Of a stretch of 64,000 bases of DNA, positions 51,959 to 61,269 are shown one piece after another. A model generated the notes under the pieces. That model was given only the letters and a program-made list of their open reading frames with translations. It made no database searches and had not been told where the DNA came from. This DNA is from Nocardia speluncae NBRC 108251 (lineage in GTDB: Bacteria; Actinomycetota; Actinomycetes; Mycobacteriales; Mycobacteriaceae). Where the stretch lies: positions 1-64,000 of the forward strand of contig NZ_BDBZ01000001.1 in the NCBI RefSeq assembly GCF_001613245.1, read 5' to 3'. Numbering within the stretch: position 1 is the first letter of the stretch; each line of letters begins with the position of its first letter. The position numbers were made by a program, and so were the translations under genes.

Positions 51959-52598
51959 CAGGCATATTCTGCCCGGGCCTGCGGCAATGCCTGGAACCGG
52001 CCGTCAGGAAGTGGATGTCCCGCTCGGTGAGCGGGACGATGGTCAAGTGAGGTCGCGGCGGCAAGGCGCATCTACCACAGTCGAGGGCATTGTGGCCGGC
52101 AACCACTCCGGTCACAATGGAGCGTAGGAGCAACGAACCACATACCTGCAAGGCATGTTCTCCGTTCTCTGTATCGGAGTCATGTTGTTGTGCAAGGAGT
52201 TTCCCCACCGGCCTGCGGCCTGGAACTTCGCCGGCCGCTCGGGATCGGTTGCCCCCCATGGTTCCCGGCGGTGCCGTATCGGATGCTGGACAGCCCGGCA
52301 GGTGAGTATGATCTGGCGGCGTGGAGCTTGTCTTGTATCAGTCGCTGTGGTCCGGCGTGACCACCCGGCGGTACGCGAACGCACCCGTGCAGCACCCGTC
52401 ACGGTCTGTGCGGAGCATCGGATGATCGAACAGCCCCTCGTCTGGGTCGCGGCATCCGGCAGATTGTCGAGCATCGCAACGGATTCCACCCACAAGCCTC
52501 GCCGGTGCCAGCTACGGCAAGGATTCGAACCGGACTGGATGCTCGCCCAGCGCTCCTGAAGGTAGCCGTGTTCCCATTCCATACCTGGAGTTAACTCT
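51959..52598. other. 640-bp intergenic region with one hairpin
   Basis: It contains the hairpin at 52017-52037 and no gene I can support. Open frames across 52112-52582 on both strands lack ribosome sites and recognisable products. The sequence upstream of the P450 (CCATACCTGGAGTTAACTC) is likely its promoter and ribosome site. Confidence 0.5.
52017..52037 (-). promoter_or_regulatory. Perfect hairpin in the ABC-F leader
   Basis: GTCCCGCTC and GAGCGGGAC pair perfectly (9 bp) around a 3-base loop, about 60 bases before the ABC-F start. There is no T-tract in either direction, so an attenuator or pause role is only possible, not shown. Confidence 0.35.
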
Positions 52599-53837
52599 TT
52601 GACGACACAGCACGAACCCCAACCACAACGGTCCGCTTGGCGCGGATTCGGCGAGCCACCGCCTCTGACCGGTCCGCAACGGTTTCCGACGTATACCGAG
52701 GAATTCGCGGCCGCCCCGCACGAGGTCTATGATCAGATGCGCTGCCAGCACAAGACCTTGGCGTCGGTAGAGCTGGCGCCAGGCGTCCCGGCCACCTTGG
52801 TGATCGGGTACTTCACTGCCATCCGGATCAACAACGATGACGCCCATTTTCCCGCGGACCCGCGCACCTGGCAGGAGAGGGTGCCCGACGACTGCCCGGT
52901 GAAACCCATGATGGCGCATCGCCCCAATGCGCTACGCAGTGCCGGTGATGAGCACCGGCGTTTCCGGAAAGCAAGCGTAGACGGCATCGACGAGATCAAC
53001 CTGTTCAATCTTAACTCGGAGATCGAAAGCATCGCGATACCGCAGATCAACGAATTCTGCAGGCTCGGGCAAGCCGATCTGTTAGGTCAGTATGCCTTTC
53101 CGTTGACCTTCGCGTACCTGAACCAGATGGTTGGATGCCCCCCTCAGATCGGCCAGGATGTCGCACAAGGCATGGCGCAGATGTTCGAAGGCGCCAACGC
53201 CGCTGAGGGGAACGCGCTGTTCGAGGGTGCGCTGGCTCGGCTGGTTTCACTCAAGCGAACCGTGCCCGGTGAGGACCTGACGTCTCGACTGATTGCCCAC
53301 CCGGCCGGCCTCACCGATAGCGAACTCGTCCAGCAACTCGTGACCATCTACGGCGCGGGTATCGAGCCGTTGACCAACCTGATCGCCAACACTCTCCTGC
53401 TGATGCTCAGCGACAGCCGGTTTCAGGGCGAGGCCGCTTTGACGACCCAGGATGCGTTGAACGAGCTGTTGTTCAAGGACCCGCCGCTGGCAAACTTCCT
53501 CATCACGTACCCGCGGCAGCCGATCTTGGTGGACGAGGTCTGGTTACCTGCCGACCAGCCGGTTGTCACAAGTATGGGAGCCTGCAACAACGACCCGGCC
53601 ATCGTCGGCGCCTATACCGACAACCGATCTCATCTTGCGTGGGGCACCGGTCCGCACACGTGCCCGGCGAAGTCCGTCGCGTACTCCGTCGCGCAGAATG
53701 CCATCGATCAGCTTTTCGATGCGCTGCCCGAGATGATGCTGTCCTGCCGGCCGGATGAATTGGTGTGGCGCCCGGGCGGGTTCCATCGGTCATTGGCGGC
53801 GCTGCCGGTGGAGTTTCCGCAGTCCGGCCCCTTCTGA
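52599..53837 (+). CDS. Cytochrome P450 lacking the ExxR arginine
   Basis: 412 aa. The haem-binding loop is AWGTGPHTCPAKSVAY with the thiolate at C355, and the I-helix reads IYGAGIEPLTNLIANT. The K-helix motif that should be E-x-x-R is ELLF (E289 to F292), so the arginine is missing, as in the Streptomyces CYP157 family. Fold and length are otherwise normal. The start follows GGAG. It is a bacterial class I-type P450 needing ferredoxin; none is adjacent. The neighbours are two acyl-CoA-oxidase-like genes, so it may be part of a specialised-metabolite locus. A hairpin terminator follows. Confidence 0.85.
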   Translation: MTTQHEPQPQRSAWRGFGEPPPLTGPQRFPTYTEEFAAAPHEVYDQMRCQHKTLASVELAPGVPATLVIGYFTAIRINNDDAHFPADPRTWQERVPDDCPVKPMMAHRPNALRSAGDEHRRFRKASVDGIDEINLFNLNSEIESIAIPQINEFCRLGQADLLGQYAFPLTFAYLNQMVGCPPQIGQDVAQGMAQMFEGANAAEGNALFEGALARLVSLKRTVPGEDLTSRLIAHPAGLTDSELVQQLVTIYGAGIEPLTNLIANTLLLMLSDSRFQGEAALTTQDALNELLFKDPPLANFLITYPRQPILVDEVWLPADQPVVTSMGACNNDPAIVGAYTDNRSHLAWGTGPHTCPAKSVAYSVAQNAIDQLFDALPEMMLSCRPDELVWRPGGFHRSLAALPVEFPQSGPF

Positions 53838-53850
53838 TCTCCGAGTGGCC

Positions 53851-53880
53851 GGCCTCGGGGTGGTCTCCATCCCCGAGGCC
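53851..53880. terminator. Bidirectional terminator hairpin
   Basis: GGCCTCGGGG and CCCCGAGGCC form a perfect 10-bp stem with a 10-base loop between the convergent P450 and acyl-CoA-oxidase-like genes. Confidence 0.65.
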
Positions 53881-53908
53881 GTGCCCTACTCGCGATCAGG
53901 CTGTTCGG

Positions 53909-55735
53909 TCAGTCCGTACTAGCGGCCGAGATGGCGCTCGCATACTCTTCGACATATGTTCCGGGCGTGAACGCTGTGCGCAGGAGCCCGCTCGGAAGTT
54001 CGAACGCGTCGACTAGATCGCGTAGATGCGGGGCGAGAAATTCGTGCAGCTGACGACGCATTTCCATGAGCGGCTGCGCTGTCTTCGGTAGTGGCCCGTC
54101 CGGCAGCATCTCCGTTCCGTGCCTCAGGCATTGGCCGACGGCATAGAGCACGATGAGCCTTTCCAACACCTCCCGCAGCTCGGTCGGAATCCCGCCTATC
54201 CGGTCTGCCAACGCCTGGGCGGATTGGTGGGCGGTATGGGCTTCGGCGGCTGCCATCGAAAGATGGTAAATCGCATCCCACCGTTCTTGACGGCTTCCGC
54301 TTGTGTTCGCATACGCCTCGAGCGTCCGGTGATGCAGGAAACGGGCCCGGTCGTCGAGCCAGCTCAACCACTGGCCGTGGGTGTCGATATCGAAGAGCTG
54401 GTCATTCCAACCGGATTGCTTCCACTCCCCTGGAAGGGCGATCCGGCGGTACGCTGCCTGCAAGCCGATAACGTAGCTGTCGCCCTCCGCAGTGGCCGCA
54501 GCGTCACGCAGTGCTCGATACACCATGATCTGGTTGTGCGCGAAAACCCCCTGGGCCCCGAGCCGGTCACGGACCTCGGCGGTGACTCGCAGTGCCACCG
54601 AGGTGGTGAAATTCTTTGTCAGCGATACCAGATCGGTCAATTCCGGAGCTTGCTCGTCGGCGCCCTTCTCGATCGCTGCCGAGAATGCCTCGATCGCCAC
54701 CTCCACGGACATACCGGCCATGTAGGTCTCGGCGATGGCATCGATCAGCCGGTCGCGATGAGCAGGCACATCCAACAGCGCAATGCGGTCGGCGCCGCGG
54801 TCCATGCTTGCGATATCGCGCTGTTCAGCGTGTTTTAGGGCGATGGCCAGGGACGCTCGACACACTGCGGCGGACATCGCCGAAATCGCCAGCCGGCCGG
54901 CCCGCACTCGACTGATCGCACGCCAGACCTGATTGTCTGCCGGGATGGGCGAGATGAGTTGGCCGTTGTCGTCGATGAAGGTGCCGGTATGGGACAGCAG
55001 GCATTCGCGAGGCAGCCGGACGTGGTCGAAGCGAGTGATGGAGTTGTCCATTCCCAGGCCGGGCTTCTCGGGAAGCGCGCGAATGGTGATCCCCGGCCGG
55101 ACCGTCCCGTCGGTGTCTACCAGTCGCACCAGGAACGGGTAGTTTCCGCAGTTCGCCCCATCGATCAGCAACCGCGCGAATACGATGCCGAACCGCGATA
55201 CGCCATTCACTGGCGGCGGGGCAGTCGTCGGCATGAATTTGACAGCTGCGTCCGTGGGTGTATCGAGTACGAAACTGCCGCCATCTGCCGGGTCGTATGT
55301 CGCTGTGGTTTCGAGATTCGGCAGGTCGCTACCGTGGCCTACCTCGGTCAATACGTACGCGCCTACCGCACGTCCCTCGAGAAGCTCGGTCAGAACCGCC
55401 TCGACCTCACCGGTTCGGGAATGCTGCTCCAGTAGTGTGCCCAGAACGAGATTCACCTGCACCGTGAGCAGGGCACCGAGGTGTGGATCGACCACGGTAG
55501 CTTGTTCGTGCAGTGCCACGAGGGCGCGCAGATCAGAAATCGTATCGACGGCATCCAGACGCGGAAGCAGTTGCAGGTACCGCTCGTAGGCTCGTTTTCC
55601 GGGGTCTTTCGTAGCGGCCCACCAATCCTGATCGAATGCCGACTCGCTGAACACATCTGTGTACCGTTGAGCCGCTTCCCGCCGACCGGCGAACAAGACG
55701 TTCGACAGGTCGTCTGAATACCCCTGGGAAACCAT
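53909..55735 (-). CDS. Acyl-CoA oxidase-like flavoprotein
   Basis: 608 aa, longer than acyl-CoA dehydrogenases. It has an acyl-CoA dehydrogenase/oxidase core: YVLTEVGHGSDLPNLETTAT in the FAD/substrate region, FVLDTPTDAAVKFMPTTAPP and MDNSITRFDHVRLPRECLLS. An extra C-terminal helical domain (from about 400) matches the ACOX-type architecture. The start ATG follows GGAGG. It shares only general similarity with the other oxidase-like gene at 57691, e.g. in the LTE..xGS..xxxxTTAT block. O2-dependent oxidation of an acyl-CoA or carrier-bound acyl group is expected. It converges with the P450. Confidence 0.85.
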   Translation of the reverse strand: MVSQGYSDDLSNVLFAGRREAAQRYTDVFSESAFDQDWWAATKDPGKRAYERYLQLLPRLDAVDTISDLRALVALHEQATVVDPHLGALLTVQVNLVLGTLLEQHSRTGEVEAVLTELLEGRAVGAYVLTEVGHGSDLPNLETTATYDPADGGSFVLDTPTDAAVKFMPTTAPPPVNGVSRFGIVFARLLIDGANCGNYPFLVRLVDTDGTVRPGITIRALPEKPGLGMDNSITRFDHVRLPRECLLSHTGTFIDDNGQLISPIPADNQVWRAISRVRAGRLAISAMSAAVCRASLAIALKHAEQRDIASMDRGADRIALLDVPAHRDRLIDAIAETYMAGMSVEVAIEAFSAAIEKGADEQAPELTDLVSLTKNFTTSVALRVTAEVRDRLGAQGVFAHNQIMVYRALRDAAATAEGDSYVIGLQAAYRRIALPGEWKQSGWNDQLFDIDTHGQWLSWLDDRARFLHHRTLEAYANTSGSRQERWDAIYHLSMAAAEAHTAHQSAQALADRIGGIPTELREVLERLIVLYAVGQCLRHGTEMLPDGPLPKTAQPLMEMRRQLHEFLAPHLRDLVDAFELPSGLLRTAFTPGTYVEEYASAISAASTD

Positions 55736-57690
55736 TACTGCCTCCTACTCAAATTCGAACCCTGCAGTGGCAGATGTTCCGCTGCAGGCATTACGCGGTA
55801 ATCGTCTCCCGGTATCCGGGCGCTCGGTCGGCTCATCCGCGAGCGCTGCCTCGTGGATGAGCATCTCCGCATACGCGAATACCGAACGATCACCGATCAG
55901 GGTTCAAAGCGCCGCGTACCACACCCCTCCAGGGGCAGTATCAGCAGGCGTGTCCGGGCTCCCTGCGGCCGAGGGGGCGGGATCTGGGCGGCCTTCCGGC
56001 AGCCGCGTGCGGGAGAAGAGGGACCGGCCGTTGGATAGACGAGGTTCCTGAGCGTGCTGGCCATCTGTGGCACGTTGCGTGTCCGTCACCTGCCCGGAAC
56101 TTGCTGACCATGATGTTCCCGCGATCGGGGCACCGAAGATGGCTGTTAGGGGACCATCGACCATGTCCTGCAACTCTCCAACTCCAACCGCCAGATCTGT
56201 TCGGTCATCCCGCGGACAGCTTCGACGGGTGACGTCACCGTTGCCGCCGAGTTGCCGTGACTTGACCGAAACACGAAAAATATTGTGCCACAACTATCGT
56301 TCGTGTTGTCCGCTTAGGAGAATTCACAACTGATCCAGGTCGGTTACCAGGTGCTTTGGTGATGCCAGCCTCGCGGGCGGCGGTCGGGACGAAGTCGGTC
56401 GAACGTGTGGTCCACAGGTTCGCTGGCTCACTGGCGTCCCCGGTGCTCTGAAGGCTTGCAGCCTTTCGCGGCGCCAGGTGCGCGCTCCAAGCCTGTTCGG
56501 GAAGTCGATCACGGATTTGGGCTTCACCCTGTCTGGGCCCATGGGCAGCGCCCGAATCGGCAATCAATCGGGGGGTCCACAACCGATCCGTAATGCGCCG
56601 AACGTTCAGTGGTGCGCCGGCGATATGCGCTGAGCGTTGAAGCTGCTCCGGTGCGCCGAGTGAACTCGGCCTCGAACCTCCGAGATTCGTCACCAGCAGC
56701 GCGTGCTCTCGACGAGCGGTTGTACGACCGGCCCACCACCTTCAGTTCGGTCGTGGCAGCAGAGTGTCCTGAAGCCTGGGGGCGAGTTTCGATCTCACGC
56801 CCAACGCGCATGGTTCGAACCAGGGGCAACGTATTCGGGCCCGGGCGCAGCAAACCGGTTCTGGCGATGTTCGTGCAACGAGCGAGGATGATCGCCGAAG
56901 CGATCGGCTGGCTCGATCGTGCGGTCTCGCTGGATTCCTCGCTCATCTGCGGTGATCAGCGCGTGACCCGCGGCATGAGCGGCCGGGCGGGAGTCGAGTA
57001 GATCGCCCAAATCGTCTACGCACGGATCGACCACTGAAATCCATGAACAATACCGACCGTTACGTCGACTAATATTTCTGGCAAATATACAGACAGGCGA
57101 ACCGCTTGCGGCATCCGAGTACCGCCTGGTCAGCCGACTATCCATGAAACCCCAGATCATCGGCCTAGACCAAACGCTGTGAGTGATACCAGTGAGCTCG
57201 AAGAACGATTGTGAGACAATATGTTTCGTGCCTCGGTCGATCAATAGCAACTATGCGGCAACGATAATGTTGCAGTTCGAAGCGACCGCAGGATCGGCTC
57301 GGCGGCACGGCCACGCTACCGCTCGGCCGATTCGGACCGATTGCCCATCGCACCAACCACCCGGATGGAGTACCCGCGGCGGCCGTCCGGGCTTTCCGTT
57401 GTCTTACCGTGCCATCGCGGTCGGCCGGATTTCGCACGCGCCAATATCGGGTCGCGATGCTCAACTCCTTTCGGCTGGCTCGCAGCACGAGTACCCACAG
57501 CAAGGGTGCGTGGTGAATTGATCTTTTGACAGGTGATCCGTCCGGCTCTCGTGCGCTCCGGTCCCGGCGGCGTCCGCGTGACAGCGCGGTTCCCGCTTGG
57601 TTCCTTTGCGTCGAGGTTCGGAGGTGCTGGCCCTGCACCCCAACGGTGAACGAGTTACCGCTGGGGACCGGAAAACAATAGGAGGCGGTT
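55736..57690. other. Gene-poor 1.95-kb region between two oxidase-like genes
   Basis: No open frame here has a ribosome site, codon bias or recognisable product; the frames on both strands (about 90-190 aa) are Arg/Ser/Pro-rich like GC-rich noise. Base composition is locally more AT-rich near 57060-57260. It may hold promoters of both divergent oxidase genes plus pseudogene debris. The last 20 bases carry a good ribosome site (AGGAGG) for the gene at 57691. Confidence 0.5.
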
Positions 57691-59478
57691 ATGGCTACCG
57701 ACGCGTACATGGAACAGACTTCGCTGGCCGAGATCATTCGGCACGGCAGTCCGGAGTTCCATCAGCAGCTGCAGAAGATCCTGAGTAACCCGGACTATGC
57801 TGTCACGGAGCAGCAGAACCAGGAGCAGCGGCGCCTGAACGCCTACGACCAGCTGGCCGACCTGGTGCAGGAGATCGGCACCCGCGCTGTCGCGACCGAC
57901 CTACCGAAACTTTTCGCGGTGTTCGATCAATGCGCCGTGCTGGCGACCGATCTGATTCCCTTGATATCCGGCCACTACAACCTGGCAACGGGCAGCTTGG
58001 CCACGCTCACCGATTCCGACTCGGCCGCGCCATACCTGATGGATCTGGATGACGCCAGCGCCGTCGGTGTGATCCTGCTGACCGAGTACGAGTGCGGCTC
58101 GAATATCCAGTTCATGCGGACCACTGCGACATGGGACGGTGACGGGTTCGTGCTCAACACCCCGGACCCGAAAGCACGAAAATTTATGCCCAGTGTTGGG
58201 ATTCCGGTTTCCCGGGTATGTATCGTAGGCGCCCGGCTCGTCGACTCGGCGGGTGTCGACCAAGGGGTCCACTTGTTCACCGCGCGCCTGCGCGACGCAG
58301 ACGGCGCCTCCGCTCCCGGAGTGACGATCACCCAACTCGGCCATCAGCCTTTGGTGATCATGGACAACTCGGTCATCAGCTTCGACAACCTGCGGGTCGA
58401 ACGCGACGCCTGGCTGAGTAACGACCTCGCCACCATCGACGACGACGGTGTACTCACCTGGCGTGACGAGGCGAGCCGCAAACGCGCCTTCGCTTCGGCG
58501 AGTAGCCAGCTCACTGTCGGGCGCCTGGCGCTTTCCTCCTGTCTGAACGCCGAAGCCCGCGCATCGCTCTACATCGCCCTGAACTACGCGAGCAAGCGGG
58601 TGGTGCCGATGACTCCGGTCGACCGGCCGCTCATGCTGGACATTCCCCATGTGCGTGACACGCTGCTCACCGACCTGGCCGGTACCGTCGCCCGCACCCT
58701 CTATGGCAACGCGGTGAAAACCTCGCTTGTGGGCGCGGATCTGACCGCTCGCGAGCCCGTGGTGGCGGTGATGCTCGCCAAGGACTTCATTCAGCGGCAC
58801 GCTTTGGAGACGGTGACCGACTGCCGCGTGAAAATGGCCGCCCAGGGCATGTTCAGTGCCAACCGGGTCGCCGGCTACCTCGGAGTCTGTCACGCCGCGA
58901 TGACAGGTGAGGGCGACGTCGCCGTCATGGGCTCGGTCGCCGGTCGAGTACTGGCCAAACAGCTGGCGGGCACACCGCCGCCTGCACCTGTCCTCCACGA
59001 CCCCGCCGACCCCGCCGCCCGCGCCCGCCTGCTCAGCGCCCGGACACTGACGATTGCACAGGAAGTGCAGCCGCACCTGGGTAACCACGCACTGGAAGCG
59101 CGACTCGAGGTCATTCCGGACGCCCTGGCGCTCGCCGAGGCATACTCCGCCGAACAAGCCCTGCAGGCACTTGAAGAGCACGCCGGCGAACATGCCGAGA
59201 TCGCCGCGGTACGTGACCTTTTCGCCCTGGACCAGATTCACCAGCACTCTGCCTGGTACCTCACCCACGGGCTACTCGACCTGGATGCGGTGAAGGCGGT
59301 CAAACAGCAGCTACGCAACGGACTGCTCTACGAGGCCATCGACGAACTCGCCGGCCATCTGCCTGCACTGCTGGCCGCTTTCGAATTCGACGATGACGTT
59401 CTCGGCGCGCCGGTGCTCGCCGATGACCTGGCCGCCGCGTGGGATACCCGCTGCCGCGACGACCGGCCAGGTCGCTAA
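57691..59478 (+). CDS. Acyl-CoA oxidase-like flavoprotein
   Basis: 595 aa, ATG after AGGAGG. The acyl-CoA oxidase-type core includes VILLTEYECGSNIQFMRTTAT, FVLNTPDPKARKFMP, MDNSVISFDNLRVERDAWLS and, later, AMTGEGDVAVMGSVAGRVLA, which corresponds to the FAD-contacting helix. The C-terminal half (from about 400) is helical and ACOX-like. It is the homologue of the 53909-55735 product and is divergent from it across a 2 kb gap. The two may form a heteromer or act on different acyl groups. Confidence 0.86.
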   Translation: MATDAYMEQTSLAEIIRHGSPEFHQQLQKILSNPDYAVTEQQNQEQRRLNAYDQLADLVQEIGTRAVATDLPKLFAVFDQCAVLATDLIPLISGHYNLATGSLATLTDSDSAAPYLMDLDDASAVGVILLTEYECGSNIQFMRTTATWDGDGFVLNTPDPKARKFMPSVGIPVSRVCIVGARLVDSAGVDQGVHLFTARLRDADGASAPGVTITQLGHQPLVIMDNSVISFDNLRVERDAWLSNDLATIDDDGVLTWRDEASRKRAFASASSQLTVGRLALSSCLNAEARASLYIALNYASKRVVPMTPVDRPLMLDIPHVRDTLLTDLAGTVARTLYGNAVKTSLVGADLTAREPVVAVMLAKDFIQRHALETVTDCRVKMAAQGMFSANRVAGYLGVCHAAMTGEGDVAVMGSVAGRVLAKQLAGTPPPAPVLHDPADPAARARLLSARTLTIAQEVQPHLGNHALEARLEVIPDALALAEAYSAEQALQALEEHAGEHAEIAAVRDLFALDQIHQHSAWYLTHGLLDLDAVKAVKQQLRNGLLYEAIDELAGHLPALLAAFEFDDDVLGAPVLADDLAAAWDTRCRDDRPGR

Positions 59479-59820
59479 CTTGGAACCAGCGAGAGTTCTG
59501 GCGAGCGAGATCAAGCGATCGTGCCCATGAGGTGCGGCCGGCGCTAATTCAATTGACGCACCAGGGGCCTCGGCGCGTGGATACTCGCTGAGGAAGGCTT
59601 GGACTTCGGGCTGTGCGGCTCCTGCCGGCCCCCTGCGTGGGGTCGGCCGGAGTTGGCCGTGGAGTAAGAACATTATCGGTCGACCGGTCCCGTCGCGTTT
59701 TCGTCGTCGCTGCGCAGCCGTGGTCGCAACACCGGCGACGACGGGGCGTGCCGCGCGGCGGCACCGAGCAGTAGTCTGGCCGGGCCGGATCTTCGCCTCC
59801 CGAGAAATGGGCCCACTGTC
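59479..59820. other. 342-bp intergenic region
   Basis: No supported gene. The last 150 bases are GC-rich with no clear promoter; the start at 59821 lies soon after CCCGAGAAATGGG. Small minus-strand frames here are not convincing. Confidence 0.45.
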
Positions 59821-60573
59821 ATGACGTCACTGTCCGAAAAGGCCGCCGCATTCCGCACACTCCACCGGCCCGGTGATCCCGTGATCTTGCCGACGGTCTG
59901 GGACGCCTGGTCGGCGCAGTTGGTTCAGCAGGCCGGCTTCCAGGGGCTGACGGTGGGCAGTCATCCGCTGGCCGATTCGCTGGGCCGGGCCGACGGTGAG
60001 GGCATGTCGTTCGGCGAAGTGCTGGGTCGCGTACGGGAAATCACTGCGTCGGTGGATATTCCGGTGTCGCTGGATATCGAGTCCGGCTACGGCCTGGAAC
60101 CGGCGCAACTGATCGATGGACTGATCGAGGCGGGAGTGGTCGGCCTCAATATCGAGGACACCGTGCACAGTGAAGGCGGCCGTCTGCGCGAAGCCCGGGA
60201 GCATGCCGATGTCGTCGCCGCACTGCGGCAGGCCGCGGACGGCGCCGGGGTGCCGGTGGTGGTGAACGCGCGCACCGATCTGTTCCTGCGCAGTATCGGC
60301 GACGAGGCCGATCGCTTCGATCGTGCCGTAGACCGATTGCGGATGGCTGCCGAAGCCGGTGCCGATGTGCTGTACCCGGTCGGATTCCACGACCCCGCAA
60401 CGTTGCGCCGTCTCTGTGCCGAATTGCCGCTTCCGGTCAACGCCGTGGCACTCCCCGGCGACGGCGGCCCCAGCGTGTTCGCCGAAGCGGGGGTCGCGCG
60501 GGTCAGCTTCGGCCCGTTTCTGCAGCGGGCACTCACCGACACCGCCAACCAGCTGCTGGAGCGCTGGAACTGA
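59821..60573 (+). CDS. Isocitrate lyase/PEP mutase-superfamily protein
   Basis: A 250-aa TIM-barrel protein. The metal site block SLDIESGYG is clear, as is NARTDLFL and GGPSVFAEAGVARVSFGPFL. The isocitrate lyase catalytic Cys motif (KKCGH) is absent, so it is not isocitrate lyase. The best group is the PEP mutase/oxaloacetate decarboxylase-like branch, which cleaves or makes C-C or C-P bonds of 2-oxo acids. Substrate unknown. It runs into the TetR gene from the other side (16 bases between stops). Confidence 0.9.
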   Translation: MTSLSEKAAAFRTLHRPGDPVILPTVWDAWSAQLVQQAGFQGLTVGSHPLADSLGRADGEGMSFGEVLGRVREITASVDIPVSLDIESGYGLEPAQLIDGLIEAGVVGLNIEDTVHSEGGRLREAREHADVVAALRQAADGAGVPVVVNARTDLFLRSIGDEADRFDRAVDRLRMAAEAGADVLYPVGFHDPATLRRLCAELPLPVNAVALPGDGGPSVFAEAGVARVSFGPFLQRALTDTANQLLERWN

Positions 60574-60589
60574 CCTGGGCGCCAGCGGA

Positions 60590-61168
60590 TTACACGCTGA
60601 TGCCGTGGGTGAGGACCGCCGCGAGTTCGCGGTAGGCGGCGCCGTCGTCCAACCCGGTGCGGGCGCGGACGCCGCCCTGCTGGATGCGGACCATCATGGT
60701 TGCGGCGAGATCTGCGGCGAAGGCTGCGTGGACGCCGCGGAACTCGCCGGCGGCGACGCCCTCGTCGATGAGTTCCTGGACTCGGCGTGCGGCAATACGG
60801 GTGTTTCGTTCGTAGACCTCGCGCGCCGGAGTGAAATGGTCGAGGTCGGTCATGAACCGGTCCGAGGCCACAGCCAGCGCTTTCCCGACTGCGGTGAGGT
60901 AGGTGGTGATGCGCTCGCGCGCCCCGCCCGCCGCGGCGACCTGAGCCTCTACGGTAGCGGTGGCGCGTTTGAAGAAATGCACGGTCGCGGCCGTGACCAG
61001 TTGCTCTTTACTGCCGGCGAGGGTGTAGAGGGTGGATTTGGAGCATCTGAGCCTGGCGGCGATGGTGTCGAGGGTCAGGTGTGCGAAGCCGTCGGCGAGA
61101 AACAGTGCGACAAGTGCGTCGAACAGTTCGGTACGGCGGGTGGTCGCGAAGGTTGCAGGCTGCTCCAT
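60590..61168 (-). CDS. TetR-family transcriptional regulator
   Basis: 192 aa with an N-terminal HTH (ALFLADGFAHLTLDTIAARL; CSKSTLYTLAGSKEQLV) and a helical ligand domain. Divergent from an acyl-CoA dehydrogenase gene, with four AGTACTG boxes in the shared 101-bp region. Such TetR regulators usually respond to acyl-CoA and repress the adjacent dehydrogenase. The ligand is inferred. Confidence 0.93.
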   Translation of the reverse strand: MEQPATFATTRRTELFDALVALFLADGFAHLTLDTIAARLRCSKSTLYTLAGSKEQLVTAATVHFFKRATATVEAQVAAAGGARERITTYLTAVGKALAVASDRFMTDLDHFTPAREVYERNTRIAARRVQELIDEGVAAGEFRGVHAAFAADLAATMMVRIQQGGVRARTGLDDGAAYRELAAVLTHGISV

Positions 61169-61177
61169 ACCGGGAAT

Positions 61178-61241
61178 AGTACTGGGGAACGTCTTGCAGT
61201 ACTGGTCGGTGGACAGTACTGTGGCCGATGTCCGAGTACTG
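61178..61241. promoter_or_regulatory. Four AGTACTG boxes, TetR operator array
   Basis: AGTACTG at 61178, 61198, 61215 and 61235; two are full CAGTACTG palindromes (61197-61204 and 61214-61221). Centre-to-centre distances are about 20, 17 and 20 bases, that is, nearly two DNA turns. They cover the divergent TetR/acyl-CoA dehydrogenase promoter. Confidence 0.65.
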
Positions 61242-61269
61242 TCCTGTGTATCGCCGCGAGGAGATTTCT

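Noticed and set aside
52500..52560. GGATTCGAACC resembling a tRNA T-loop on the minus strand
   Set aside because: The flanking bases do not form a T-stem, D-arm, anticodon arm or acceptor stem, so no tRNA is called.
55904..57001. Open frames of 90-150 aa in the gene-poor region as possible transposase remnants
   Set aside because: No transposase motif, inverted terminal repeat or target duplication could be found in any frame.
57901..59268. A 455-aa minus-strand open frame
   Set aside because: Antisense to the acyl-CoA-oxidase-like gene at 57691, with no motif.
53909..59478. Calling the two oxidase-like genes a simple tandem duplication
   Set aside because: They are on opposite strands and share only the general family blocks, so a recent duplication is not supported.
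59479..59820. Possible small minus-strand gene at 59311-59673
   Set aside because: It overlaps the oxidase gene, lacks a ribosome site and resembles nothing.
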